This document shows positions 1-11,800 of a DNA stretch of 64,000 nucleotides, in pieces; the stretch's first letter is position 1, and each line of letters opens with the position of its first letter. This DNA is from Kuschelorhynchus macadamiae (lineage: Eukaryota > Arthropoda > Insecta > Coleoptera > Curculionidae). The notes below the pieces were generated by a model. It was given only the letters and a program-made list of their open reading frames with translations. It ran no database searches and had not been told where the DNA came from. The DNA lies in assembly GCA_030620095.1 (NCBI GenBank), contig JAUTXW010001351.1, positions 744,001-808,000 of the forward strand. Direction: 5' to 3'. The translations under genes and the position numbers were made by a program.

Positions 1-51
1 ATGCATTTATTTACCGAAATTTATTCCTAATTTTGTTTTTAAATATTTGTT

Positions 52-55
<4 letters not shown>

Positions 56-104
<49 letters not shown>
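56..104. repeat. (TA)n microsatellite
   Basis: Uninterrupted TA dinucleotide run of about 24 units, the first of about ten such arrays in the window. Confidence 0.97.
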
Positions 105-106
<2 letters not shown>

Positions 107-1939
107 AAATTTATTTTTGTACGTAAAACAACACTAACAATATCCTAATGTCATATTTTGGAATCTGAAATGACAGGTCAGGGACATTACCTGTGTAATA
201 TTTTTTGTTTTCATGGTTGCAAAAAAAAAACTCACCATTGGTTAAAAATGTAGGTTTGAATTTTTCTAGACAATAAAATTGTTACGATACAATTTTCACA
301 TATTAGTTAAGTACTAACTTTAATGCAGAAATAAAATACCAAGTCATCATACATTACAGTGCAGATTTTAAGGAACAAATAATATCACTTTGTCTTAGCT
401 CAATATTTTATCTATCTCCAAATTACAACAACAATCTTCTACATTTCGTATTGTACTTTGTGACAACAGAGGGGGGCGAAAAACTTAAATCAAACGTGCC
501 TTGTTCCTTTTTTTTTACACATTTATTTAGTATTATTCTTTGTAAGATTATGCAACTCAACACTCTAGAAGGGCCTACCTACCCTTGTACGTCTTCCCGG
601 ATCTCATACTTAGCTCCTAATTTATTAAAAAGTTTATCGAACTGAAAATATTATTTCGTTTAAAAGAAACAATTTATTTTCTTTGTTATAAAATGACCTA
701 TACAGAAAGTGACAAAAAACTGAGAATGTAATAATTAAAAGTAGAAGCTGCGACCATTTCAATCAATTAAGTTTTAAAAACAGAAAAGTTGTAATAGAGT
801 AAGTATAATAGCAGGTCATGATTACACTAGTATAAGACCTTAGAAAAACAATTGCTACTTATTTTACACTGAAAATTAATTAGAGAAAAAAGATTTTAAA
901 GGCTTTGGTATTTATGAATCAGTGGAAAATGGCCATTATTTTCATTTAACTTAATTCACGAAGTTATCCAGCCTTTCTTGTTAAATTCTTATTTGAAATT
1001 AATTAATTTGATTAAGAATCAATCTAGCAACCTTTCAAATATAGGGAACCATGAAAACAAAACAAAAATGCAAATTAAAGGACACTTACACTAAATAACT
1101 AGCATTTATTATAATTTCTGATAAAATAAAATGTTACTGATAAAAATTATTCTAGCTGTTCTTTTTACTTAACATATTATCAGTTATTTCTGTCAATATA
1201 GGTATATTTCATTCTATAGCGGAGAACATAAATCATTTTCAATAAATAAAATAGTTCCATCAGCTTTATTAACTTTTTAGTTGTTTTGGAGGTAAGGCTA
1301 TATTGGTATATTATTTCTTCAATGAACTTACTATCTACACTAATTTGAACTAATATGTGAAAGTTGTATCCAATAAAAATTACAACAAAAAATTGTATAC
1401 CTCAAAAAATTTAATCAATTAGTGAATATTACCAAAGAACATGTTATATTGACGGCAAGTTTACGGTCTCTTGACTATTAACAAAAACCAATTATACTTC
1501 GCAGATATACAATAAATTCACAACTTTTAGTCATTCGTATCGCTTTTTAATTAAAATATTAGCTCACGCCCAAAAATATTAGGCGAAGAGTTGCCAATAG
1601 CGCGAGTTAGGTCTATTTATTTAAAATTATTTGTATGCGTAACTAAAATCGGAGGTACGAGACTGTTAATACTGGCAACACTAGCCGTGAAATTGAGCCA
1701 ATCCACGGGAAATTTCTGGATGGATAACTATTGCGGTGGGAAAAATGCACAGCTAGGATTCATTTAGGGGGTGTTTTATTTAACATTGGATGGATCTAAG
1801 AAGAAAACTATTTTTGGGTTTTTCGCTGCAATTATAATATAAAATTAAATTATTGAAGAAAAAATGTATCTATTTACTTTAAAAGTTTAATATGCAGTCT
1901 TTAGTTCTGGGTCCACTCTAAAGGTACTCGAGGAACGAC
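105..1939. other. Gene-free AT-rich stretch
   Basis: I see no recognisable gene here. The one short reading frame (451-645) has no family resemblance that I can name. A slightly GC-richer patch at about 1560-1760 has no coding signature. Probably old, decayed repeat or intergenic DNA. Confidence 0.5.
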
Positions 1940-2895
1940 ACTGAAAAATATCTATATTTTGGACGTTTTGGGAGAAAACCGATCCCGTCTTCAGCAAAAC
2001 TAAAAATTAAAATCTAAAAGCAGTATATTACTTATGCTTTGTATCATAAATATAATCAGAATGGCTAATCTGTGACAGAATGTTAATGAATGTCAATTTA
2101 AAGGTATTATTTTTAATTGTTAAAATATGGTGAAAACATATATGTGTACATAGAGTATGTACATTTTAATTTATTGTATTTTGAGGTGTCCTTTTTTGCT
2201 TCAGTATTTAGCAATTTTAACTACGTGTAATTAAAATTCACTGAACAAGATGCTACACAATTATCTTTATTTAACAATATTAAGGCTCTTGCCAAAATAC
2301 TAGAAGGATTCCAATTAATTTTATGGTTGTTATCTAGTGAATGTTGGCAAATGTTTGATTTTTGAAATTCTCTATTTTTATGTATGTTTGGTGTTCTTTA
2401 ATTCTTTTGGCTAATGGCCTGGAGGTGTCACCTATGTAAAATTTATTGTTTTGACAGTAAATTTTAAAAATCATTTTTTGTATTTTCTGTTTGTTGTTAG
2501 GTTTTGTTTTTGTAAGTTTGTTTCTAAAGGTATTTTATACCTTATAGATCGTTCTTACGTTAAAGCGTTTACCTATTCGTTTTATTTTATCTGATACCGA
2601 TCTGACCTGATGAATGGTATGTGGATGGTATAAGGAGGTTTGTAATTGGACTATTTTTGATTTGTTTGATCTTCAGTTTCTCAAAATTTTCAATGAAATC
2701 ATTAAGATAATTATTTTGATTTAAAACGTCTTTTATAAAAATTTTTCCTCAACAAAATTGATTGATCTTGGCAAATTATTTTTGCTCTATCATATAGACT
2801 TTTAATAACTTCCTTTTTATTTATGATTGGATGATTTAAGTAAAAATGTAAATATCTGTTTGATAATGACAATTTATAATAATTTTTCAATCATA
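1940..2895 (-). pseudogene. Penelope-like retroelement 3' fragment (inverted copy)
   Basis: Read on the minus strand, this encodes the end of a Penelope-like element. First come words typical of the RT C-terminal side (NRYLHFYLNHPI and a KSLYDRAK-like stretch near 2870-2800). Then comes a GIY-YIG endonuclease start (CQNNKFYIGDTSRPLAKRI) around 2455-2395. A 3' untranslated tail ends with a hairpin and a degenerate GAAACGTC box near 1962-1994. Stops and frameshifts are numerous, so it is dead. It lies head-to-head with a second copy starting near 2896, and the two tails are recognisably the same sequence in opposite orientation. The family call is firm; exact ends are approximate. Confidence 0.75.
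1962..1994 (-). ncRNA. Degenerate hammerhead-like tail of Penelope fragment
   Basis: On the minus strand the order is CTGAAGA, a hairpin with a CGGGA/TCCC stem, then AAAACGTCC. The sister copy at 6035-6068 has the canonical CTGATGA and GAAACGTC. Penelope-like elements are known to carry hammerhead ribozyme motifs near their ends. This copy has substitutions in both core boxes, so cleavage is not expected. Confidence 0.45.
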
Positions 2896-2967
2896 TTAAC
2901 ACCAAAGAACTGACAATTAGATTTACTATTGCAAAAGAAACAGACCAACAACTTCCATTTTTAGACA
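2896..2967 (+). pseudogene. Penelope-like RT fragment, 5' part, interrupted
   Basis: The plus strand encodes KELTIRFTIAKETDQQ followed by LPFLDT, which matches the conserved LPFLD segment of Penelope-like reverse transcriptases. The reading breaks off at about 2966. The expected following segment (VYRKSTHTNRYLNFYSNHP) resumes only at about 5559. The intervening 2.5 kb is a pogo/Tigger transposon, so this is the left half of a split retroelement. Confidence 0.7.
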
Positions 2968-5535
2968 CAGGGTAAGTCCGGAGGTGTTGGCCATAGGGGG
3001 AGAGATGGCCATATCTAGGTTTGGTTTATAAAGCGTTGCAAGATAATAACCCTGCATATGGGAACGTAGTTTCAGTAGTCCTACGTGATTTGCATAAGTT
3101 GTGTCGAATTTTGCTAACCATTTTGAAACAAAATAAGAAAAAATTATTTTTCAAGGTAGGTGAAAACTATTACCTCAGTTAAATAATAGCTTAAATTTCT
3201 TTTTTAACGCAAGTTTGATGTTTTTCCAATTTTATACGTAAAAGCATGCTTTTCTGATTATCATAATCTGAAAAATATTTAGCTTAAGCTACGTTTCTAA
3301 ATTAAAAATCGTACAGGCCACGTCCTTATCGGGGTAATTTGGCAATGGCCATCTCTTCCCAATGTAAAACAAGTTTACCTATTTATACGGATGCCTAGAA
3401 ACTATGAAAGAAAATAAGCTAGCAAACGAGGTACCTGGTCACAGGATGATCTTAGATGTGCTGTTGAGGCAGTGAGAGCTGGTTCATCTGTCCGCAATGC
3501 ATCAGCAGTATATAACATCCCAAGAAAAACATTAGAGCGGCGTGTTAAGATAAATAACGATGTTAAAGGAAAAATGGGGTTTTATAGTGCATTCAGCCAA
3601 GAACAAGAACGCCGGTTAGTTCGACATATTAAGGAAATGCAATACCGAGGATGTCCTCTTACTATTTCTGATTTGCGTTCTGTTGCATACCATTTTGCTG
3701 TTCAACTGGGTGTTATTTTAGCGCCGAAATAGTGACCTCTCTTTAAGGAAAGCCGAGGAAATTTCACTTAACCGAGTCCATGCAATGATCCATAAAGTTC
3801 AGCAATACTTTGATTTACTAACAAAATGTAACGAAGAAAACAATTTCTACAATAAGCCTGGTCACATCTATAACATGGATGAGGCGGGACTCCAGTTAAA
3901 CAACAGGCCAGCTATAGTTTTGGCCGAAAAGGGTTCTAGAAATGTGTGTGCTGTTACATCGACCGAGAGGGGAGAACCTATAACAGTAATCACATGCTGT
4001 AATGCAGAGGGAAACTTTTGCCACCCGCATGTGTAATGAAAAGCAAACTAAAAAAAAAATGAGTACACAGATAAGATGCCACTTGGTTCTAAGCTGTATA
4101 TGTCACAGAAATCACCATATGGTAAGAGTGCTATCTTTTTACAATAGCTTACAGGACACTTTCTTTCAAGAAAACCTGAAGGAAAAGTTTTATTAATTTT
4201 AGATGGTCACGCCTTCCATTCTGGTTCTGTAGAAATGCTTGAAATTTGTAAGACAAATGGTATTATTTTTCTCTGTTTACCTAGCCACACGGCGCATTAC
4301 CTACAGCTCTTGGACAGAACAGTCTTCAAATCTTTAAAGAGCAATTTTTACGATGCTTGCAGGTTGTGGATTAGAAATAAACTGAATCGGCATATTACCC
4401 TTACCGATTTGGGGAACTCCTTAGTCCGTTTTGGGGAAAATCTGCAAGTCCAGAAAATGCGATAGCTGGATTTAGAGCATCGCGGATTTATCCGCTGAAT
4501 CCGGATGCAATACCAGATTATGCTTATTCTGTCGTATGTTCGTAGGAAAATGCAAGTTCTGATGTACAAATAAATCCACACAATATTCTGAGTAATGTTG
4601 AATTAAATAAAAGTTTTGCAGAGCAAAATAACCATAACCAACCAAGCACATCAAGCCACGTTTCACAACCAGTTGCCTCTGAGCAGAAATTCTGCTGATT
4701 CAATAAGTACCACAACAAAAGGATGTGAAGATGATGAATCGCCATTCACAAAAACGGTGTTGAAGATTTGACCAAGCCCTGATTTAGTTGAGCCCGTTCG
4801 CAAGCGAGCGAAAAAGATAGCTTCCTTTGACTTCTTAGGAATTAATTGAAGGTATTAAATCAAAACTCAAAAATCCAGAAAAGAGAAAGACTCCCAGAAA
4901 AAAAAACGTCCTTTAAAAAAGTGATTAAAAAAAACAATAAAGAAAAAGTTTAAATTTTAGTAAGTAGTGAGTGTGAGAGCGAAGTTAATGTTTCTCTTTC
5001 TGACGAGTCGAGTGACTGCATAGAAGATTTTAATGAAAATGAATGCGTCGGGTGCGGCGAGGATTATATGCAGACAACAAAAAAAGATGACTGGATTTGT
5101 TGTGTGCGATGCAAGACGTGGCTCCATGAAACATGCACCACCTACATCGACTTATGTCAGCGGTGTGGGAAGTTATGTCTTAATAAAAAAAAGTAATTAG
5201 AAAACACTGTTCTTCTCATTAATTAAGGTATGTTAATGCATGTTACTATTAAAAATGGTTGTAATAACTTTTTTCGTTAAATAAAAATATTTCAGATATA
5301 AACAGTCTTCAGTCAGTACTATGGCCATCTCTTCAGTATACTTGCGGAGAGATGGCCACTTGCATTAAATAAAGTTTTTTATTATTTATAGTCAATGGTT
5401 AAAAGATATATACTTCATGAGTCCTAAATTTTAATTATAAATGTTACTTAATTCTTCACACTTATGTATTAGTTGCATTAACGTAATTAGGCTTAAAGTA
5501 TAAGTTCGAATATATTATTAAAATATTAAAGAAGA
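2966..5535 (+). mobile_element. pogo/Tigger-type DNA transposon inserted in a Penelope copy
   Basis: A DNA transposon with a degraded transposase gene on the plus strand lies exactly between the two halves of a Penelope-like element. I could not find clean terminal inverted repeats. However, the decamer GAGATGGCCA occurs in both subterminal regions: direct at 3002-3011 and inverted at 3346-3355 on the left, inverted at 5322-5331 and direct at 5349-5358 on the right. This mirror-symmetric layout is consistent with transposase binding sites. Both boundaries are inferred from the split retroelement and may be off by tens of bases. Confidence 0.65.
3391..5196 (+). pseudogene. pogo/Tigger-like transposase with C-terminal PHD finger (broken)
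   Basis: Cut-and-paste transposase of the pogo/Tigger (jerky-like, DDE_1) type. From an ATG at 3391 a stop codon follows at 3415-3417. The frame then gives a Psq-type helix-turn-helix (TWSQDDLRCAVEAVRAG and PRKTLERRV). The DDE_1 core is visible in pieces: YNMDEAGL near 3870 (first Asp), LILDGHAFHS near 4195-4220 (second Asp) and LPSHTAHYLQLLD near 4277-4315 (third Asp). Shifts occur near 3725, 4030 and 4460. The last ~50 codons form a Cys/His zinc module of PHD type (CVGCGEDY, WICCVRCKTWLHETC, LCQRCGKLC), which some insect members of this family carry. Not functional as it stands. Confidence 0.8.
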
Positions 5536-6095
5536 CATATACAGTCCTGAAACAAAGGTATACAGAAAATCTACACATACAAACAGATACTTAAATTTTT
5601 ACTCAAATCATCCAATCGTGGTTTAAAAGGGAGTTGTAAAAAATCTATAAGATAGGGCAAAAATAACATGCTAATCAAAATTTTTTTGAAAAATAGACCA
5701 ATTCAGACCTCTTTATACCATATATACCTAACTTATCCGATAAAACAAAACGAATAGGTAATCTTTCGATCGATCTTTACATACAATACAATACAAAAAA
5801 AGTTATTTATAAAATTCTTTGTCAATGCAATAGATTTTACATAGGTGAAACCTTTAGGCCATTAGCAAAAAATTTCAAAAATCAAACATTTCCAACATGC
5901 ACTAGATAACAATCATAAAATTAATTGGAATATACTCTAGATACATATATATTTTTTTACCTTATTTTAAAAATTAAAAAATAAAAAAAAAACATAAGTA
6001 ATATACTGTTTTTAGTTTTTTATTTTTAGTTCTGCTGATGACGGAGGTAGACTATCCCCGGAAACGTCCAAAAAATAGCTACTACGATTTCGTAA
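5536..6095 (+). pseudogene. Penelope-like retroelement 3' part (right half of split copy)
   Basis: Plus-strand continuation of the copy broken at 2966. It encodes VYRKSTHTNRYLNFYSNHP near 5559-5615, then a decayed linker, then the GIY-YIG endonuclease start CQCNRFYIGETFRPLAK near 5820-5870. A 3' tail with a hammerhead-like core follows at 6035-6068. The frame contains shifts and stops. Its tail is the inverted counterpart of 1940-2040, so two copies of the same subfamily lie back to back with tails outward. Confidence 0.75.
6035..6068 (+). ncRNA. Hammerhead-ribozyme-like core in Penelope tail
   Basis: CTGATGA (6035-6041) is followed by a stem-loop at 6042-6060 (outer CGG/CCG pairs, one A-C mismatch, seven-base loop) and GAAACGTC (6061-6068). 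The order CTGATGA, stem II, GAAAC, GTC is the hammerhead catalytic core, and Penelope-like elements are known to carry such motifs. Stem III would be almost absent, so any activity might need a dimer. Inference from motif order only. Confidence 0.5.
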
Positions 6096-6769
6096 TTATT
6101 TATTGAATGAATGGCCTATACGAAGTATCATCTATCTTTGCTAATAAAAGGCGGCTATCAAACCGGTCGCGTGATGGTCATTGTTTATCAAATATGCACC
6201 TCTAATGTAAATATACTATAATTTAGTATGGCAGTTAAGTTGTTTTAACGATAAAGAAAGATTAGTTGGTCATGACTCATATCAAATATCAAACGCATGT
6301 TGTCATTTTATAAAATTGTAGGTAGGTAAATGTGCAGTGCTGAAAGTAAGATATGTCGCGTTTCGGTCAGGAACTTTGTTCTGTTTGTTAGTTTAAAAAA
6401 TTATTCGATAAACTGGTAACCATACCAAAAAACAAATGGTTTATTTTTCACATCCATTTCGAATTAAAACCATCATGACTCCAAGGGGATGGGACCAGAG
6501 TTGTCCGGTAAAAAAAAATTCAGCATCTACTTAGTTTAACTCAGCAGTATAGAGTATTGGTATAGATATAAAAAAACAAAAATTAGAAGTCACTCAGCTA
6601 TAGCTACGGCTCTTTCTAATCTTTCTAAAAAAAAAACAGCTAGATACTACACATCATCAGAGCATAATCTCCACCAATTTTCTGACAAACGATATATCAC
6701 GGGAATGTTTAATTCACCACTCAACGGTTTATAATAATTGTGTAATTGGTATCACTAATAAGAAATGTG
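6096..6769. other. Gene-free AT-rich stretch
   Basis: No reading frame, element end or RNA gene that I recognise between the Penelope tail and the following tandem array. Confidence 0.45.
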
Positions 6770-7690
6770 TGTTTATGCAAATGGTATAAGTTGAGGAATA
6801 AAACATCTATATAAAAAAGATTCCGCCCATTTTATTTTACGAAGGTACTAAAAATTGATTAAAACAGAGTTATTTTATTCCTGCAAATTAAGTTTTGTGT
6901 ACTTAAATGGGCAGAACTTGTTTTTTATATTAAAGTATTATAACTGAGATATATACCACTATAAAATTGTGAAAAACACGTTCCCCCCACTTTAGTTTTA
7001 CGAAACTATTAAAAATTGTTTAAAACCAATTTTTTGATTGCTTCAAATTGGATGTTGTTTACTAAAATTGGTGGCGATGTTTTTTTCTAATTTTAAGAGT
7101 TATGTTAGAAAACACCAACCTAAAAATGTGGAAAAACGCATACCACCCATTTTAGTTTTATAAAACTACTACATTTGTTTAAAAACAAATCTATTTTATT
7201 GCATTTTAAATTGTCATAGCTGAGATGTGAAATACCAACATAAAATTGTGAATAAATAAGTTCCATCTTTTGTTTTACAAAACCATAAAAAATTGTTTGA
7301 AACAGATTTATTTTTTGCTTCAAATTAAGTTAATTGAAATATGTAGAAAGTTTTTTTTTAATTGTCATAGCTATAGTGGGAATCACTAACATAAAATTGT
7401 GAAAAAACACATTCCATCCATTTTAGTCTTACAAAACTACTAAAAACCGAAAAACAAATTTATTTTATTGTTGCCAATTAAGTTCTCTATACTAGAATTG
7501 GTGGAACGTTTTTTTTTTAATGTTAATTTGTTATAGCTGAGGTATAATAACCAATATAAAATTACCCGTTTTATTTTTATGAAGCTACTTATTGTTTAAA
7601 GAAAATCCGCTTTATTGCTATAACTTAAGTTTCGTTTACTAAAATGGGAGGAATGTTGTTTTTTACATTACACTTGCGTAAGCCTACACT
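6770..7690. repeat. Diverged ~150-bp tandem array (about six units)
   Basis: A block with words such as AAAATTGTGAAAAA, CCCATTTTAGTTTTAC, AAAAATTGTTTAAAAC and GTCATAGCTGAGATGTG recurs at about 6816, 6961, 7123, 7240, 7392 and 7553. The period is 120-160 bp. Units are clearly related but strongly diverged, so it is an old satellite-like array. No coding potential. Confidence 0.8.
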
Positions 7691-10515
7691 AGACGACACT
7701 TATATTACTGTTAATATCGTTAATTTTCTAAACCCCATATTTTCGTTATTAAGGAACCGATTTCAAAAAAAACTTTTATTCGGCTAAGAGATCGGTTCTT
7801 CCTCTTTATGGTACTCTGTATTAAACTACTCAATTTGTTTTATTGTACGAGGAGAAATAAAAACTATCTAGTTGTGCACATCCATCAAATGTGCGTGAAA
7901 CATAAACCAGAGTACGGAATTTTGCTTTTTTAGGTGTTTTGGATACCCTTGGCAGAATTGCAAGATTTGCTTCCAAATAGACGTGCCAGTCTTTTGAGTA
8001 TTTAATTGAACATTACTTTCAACAGCCACGTTAATTTCATTATCGGACACATTCACAAACCGATTCATTTTGAATTTCAGTTAAAATATAATTTATTACG
8101 TAACCGTCTTATGGGATCTTTGTTGTTGTTAATAATGGTCCATAAAAAACATTTAATTGGTTTTTTAATAAGTCAAGTAACAGTGAAACTTAAATGATGT
8201 TTTTCCGATTTTAATTAATTAATAAATTAATTTTAGAAAATTAGATTTGACATACGTATTCTTGTCAGTGATTGGTCAACATTGATAGGAAGAAAATAAT
8301 CACTAGAAATTTCTAAAGGCGAAAAAGAAGGACTAGGTAAATTGTTACAATCTATTAGTTGTATATGTTTAAGAAAGTATATGTAAAATTTCCAAACGAT
8401 TTCGTTTGGTTGAGCAGTAGATAAACGATTCAATAAGACCCGTTTACAAAGAAAATTTTAATTTCTTTAAGTAGATTTTTTTCAGATAGGGTTAGAACAA
8501 AATCCTTAGGTAAAAATTCTTAATTTTCTGTGGTTCATCTTAATTTGTTCACTTTCTTCACAAAATTTGCATAAAAAGTAGAGTCTAAAATTATTCATTT
8601 CAAGGATCTTCGAGAATATGTTACGCAAACATCGATCTAAATTCGCTTTTGACTTTAGTTTAGCAGTGTCTTCGCGTTCACGGCAACCACCGCCTCTTTC
8701 GTTGTCGAGTGTGAAACATGGCGTCGTGCAACTACGTCCCCATCTCTATTTTATTTTAATTTTAATTTTAGAATGCGTTATATAATTTTACATAAAAACA
8801 TAAATCTTCGCGCATCTTTACTAACGTGAATTTAGTCAATATAAACAGGTTAGTGTCTTGTTTATCTACCATAAGTAGTTTATCTTTATATATTATATCA
8901 TATTTTAATAACACGGCACAAGATTATTTATAAAATCTCTACCCACTCTAGCGTTAGGAACAGGACTTTAATGTGAATTTGCACTTTACTTAACACGTAA
9001 TGCTTCTATTACTAAAGATTGTGGCAGTTATTTTATTATGGCATTTAATTGGCAAATGAAGCTAAATGGGGGACTTATGTAGATATAATAAAAACATTTG
9101 CGTTAACTTAAATGGCATGTAAATAAAAAATTTTTTAAAGAATGTCTGTAAAAATCAAATTTATTTGAAAAATTAAACAACTTATGGAATTTTAAAATTT
9201 TACTATTATTTAACATGAACAAAGAATAAAAATACTCCGTAGGCTATTTTAAATAGGTAATGTAATCACTAATTATATAATTTTTATAATTACTTTATTC
9301 TGACTGCTATAATTAATTATTAAATATGCATTATTATATACATTTATTGGTTACGTAATGACGCTTGATAGAACAGTTAAACTTTGCTGTTAGTTTTCTG
9401 ATTTATGCATAATAATTTCTTCGTGAATTTTTCGGTTGCTAGAGATTGATGAAGTACATCCATTTGTAGGTACGCTTTTATTAGCTGCCTATTACCATGA
9501 CCAGTAATTTTATTAGTTTACACTTCTGTTTCTCTAACAAAATAGATAGTCATCTTATTTTTTTCTATTACTTCCTATCATAGAATCCGCATCTTTGTAC
9601 CATGAAGAAATACTATTCTTCCATACAGAGCAGTTTTTGAACCACCGTTTTGATTCAAAAACAATTTATATATAATTATAAGCCAATTAATTTTGCTAGT
9701 TTTTTCAATCTACTTTCAGAAGCTTTTGTAAAACATGGGTTGTACTCAATCCGACCTGTAAAATTGCCTTGGTTGTTTAATTCTTCAGTAAAATATTAAA
9801 ATTTGACTGTGGCTCGCTCCTTCTCCGCCTCTTCAAGCTAACTCTTATGATACAATCTTATTGTGCTCATCTTGATACAAAGCAACAGCACGAGATTTCC
9901 TTTTACACGTGTCACTTTGAAGCTGGCTTCGTTCAGAATCTCGAACAGGTCTAGCAGCTACAAACTTAATGTCACAAAATGGATCAAATTTGATTTGATT
10001 GTTATCACTTCCATGCTTTCCTTCTAGTATTTTAAATCATTTTATATATCAAATGGGCAATCTTCTAATTTGTCGGCAAAATATTGCAGACAATTTTTTG
10101 CATCCTCATTGTTCTAGGGCTTTTCAATTCAAAACTCCAATACTTGCTTTTGATATCCTGGTGTTATTGGGAATTTATGTCTAACTTTTTCCCTTATTTT
10201 TTATTATTATTTATATTTTAACTTTCTTAACGCAAATCTTAAAAATCAATACCTGCATTCAAGAATTTACGATATTCGTACCTAGAATGCACAGTGTATA
10301 ACTGGGGTGCTAACAACTAACTGTTATTCAGAAGATGTTTAACATCACGGCCTAATTTAATTTTCGTGTATTACATAATTTTTATAAGACGGAGCCAACT
10401 ACCCCCAATCATTTGCTTCTGACCTCTTAGTATTATTTAATAAGAACCAATATTTCTGTTTCTTCCCTTGCGCTTTCTTGTTGTCTTTTCCAAAACGCAA
10501 CATTAACTTTATTAT
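7691..10515. other. Long stretch without recognisable genes
   Basis: AT-rich DNA with only short frames. The minus-strand frame 8068-7868 (containing NRFVNVSDNEINVAVESN, then NTQKT) faintly resembles the N-terminal core-binding region of Crypton-type recombinases, but this is too weak to annotate. A GC-richer patch lies at about 8660-8750. The minus strand around 9990-9700 has a fairly open but interrupted frame of unknown family. Confidence 0.4.
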
Positions 10516-10517
10516 GA

Positions 10518-10684
10518 CAAACAAAAATCTTTTTTGGCATTTTCGCAACTGAATAAAAATATATACCTTTAAATTAATTGAAGCAAATATTTAAAAAAAA
10601 AATTATTAAATGTTTGCTTTTATTAATTTAAATTTAAATATTTTTATTCAAATGCGAAAAAGCCAAAAAAGATTTGTGTTTTTC
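10518..10684. repeat. Foldback hairpin (MITE-like), ~75-bp arms
   Basis: The left arm starts ACAAAAATCTTTTTTGGC and continues through GAATAAAAATAT. Its imperfect reverse complement ends at AGATTTGTGTTTTT. The centre is a short A-rich loop near 10590-10605. Non-coding; it looks like a small foldback or MITE. No target duplication is certain. Confidence 0.75.
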
Positions 10685-11014
10685 AATCTGAACGTAACAA
10701 ATAGTCTAAACACATTTAAAACTATCATATAATACTTGTAATCCTACGTTGCCAAAATGTCGCAATAATTCATGCACAAGCGAAACTAAGTGAAAATATT
10801 TACAACTCTATATGTTTTACCCTAGTTTACTAACTTAGTGCTTATAGTATATTTCAAAGTTTCAACATATTCCAAATTTTCAACATTTAAAAACAAATCA
10901 AAAACTTTTGCTTTTTCATGCATTTGTTTCTATTTTTTTCTGCGACTGAAAATAAAAATTGCAAAATTGTTCTTTTACCTAATTTTGTTGGTGCGTTAGG
11001 AATTTGGACCAAAG

Positions 11015-11800
11015 ATAAAAAATCGATAAATTTCCTTTAACCGGAACTTCCCTCGATATGAATATTTCCCTTTATTAGGAATAGTATGGTTTGACCAAAT
11101 TTAATTCGCTACATAGTTATTTAATAACACATATATGCTGTTTTTTCAAACATTTTTATGTTCCCAACAAATTTTACCTATGCCACACTTCATTTTTGGG
11201 CATAATTTAAAATAAATTCAATAAGTAGTTTTTACATTGACATACACCGCCATTTTGTTGCGTCATGTAGAATTCCTACAAGTTTATCCCGATATCACAT
11301 TTATCTTTTCGGCAAAATTTAAAGTCAACTAAACTAGATATTTTTACGTTGATTTTTCCAAAATCTGGTCGCCATTCTGTTTCGCCATCTTGAATTCGTA
11401 TCATATTTTTAGCAGTTTATCTCTATATCATCCTTAATGCTTGCACAAAATGTAAAATTATTCTAATTAGTAGATTTTCAAGCTGATTTTTTAAATATTT
11501 TATTAAGCTGCTATTTTGTTTCGCGTACTTGGATTTTTAAGGTAAATTGGGTTATTAGTTTTGTTTTAATGTTTTACTAGGCCGCCATCTCGTTCCGGCA
11601 TATAGATTTTTACTATAATATTACCATGTCATCCCCAACGCTTGATTGTTGACTAAAATTTGAAATCCATCTGGTAAGTAATTTTTAAGCTATGCCGCGA
11701 ACTGACAGACAGATAGACAGACAGGCCGACAGAGACGGACAGACGGAAACATATTTTTTGGCATCTAGGAACGCTAAAACGTGAAGATATTTAATATGTT
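11015..11800 (-). repeat. GCCAT-rich composite dispersed repeat, copy A
   Basis: Member of a family seen at least seven times in the window. On the minus strand it begins with a head containing a GTCTGTCTGTC tract (here the complement GACAGACAG near 11705-11745). Degenerate ~130-bp monomers follow, with the recurring words GCCATTTTGTTTCG, GCCATCTTGAATTCG, CCAGTTTATC and AAGTAGTTTTT. The distal end has words (TTCCTTTAACCGGAA, CTTTATTAGGAATAG) shared with copies D, E and F. Non-coding. Confidence 0.8.

Noticed and set aside
4348..4745. Minus-strand frames opposite the pogo/Tigger transposase
   Set aside because: Shadows of the real plus-strand coding sequence.
6770..7690. CRISPR-like array
   Set aside because: Units are long, diverged and without constant repeats or unique spacers of fixed size; the sequence is eukaryotic.
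7868..8068. Possible Crypton recombinase N-terminus
   Set aside because: Only a faint resemblance over about 40 residues, with no catalytic part nearby; kept as a remark only.
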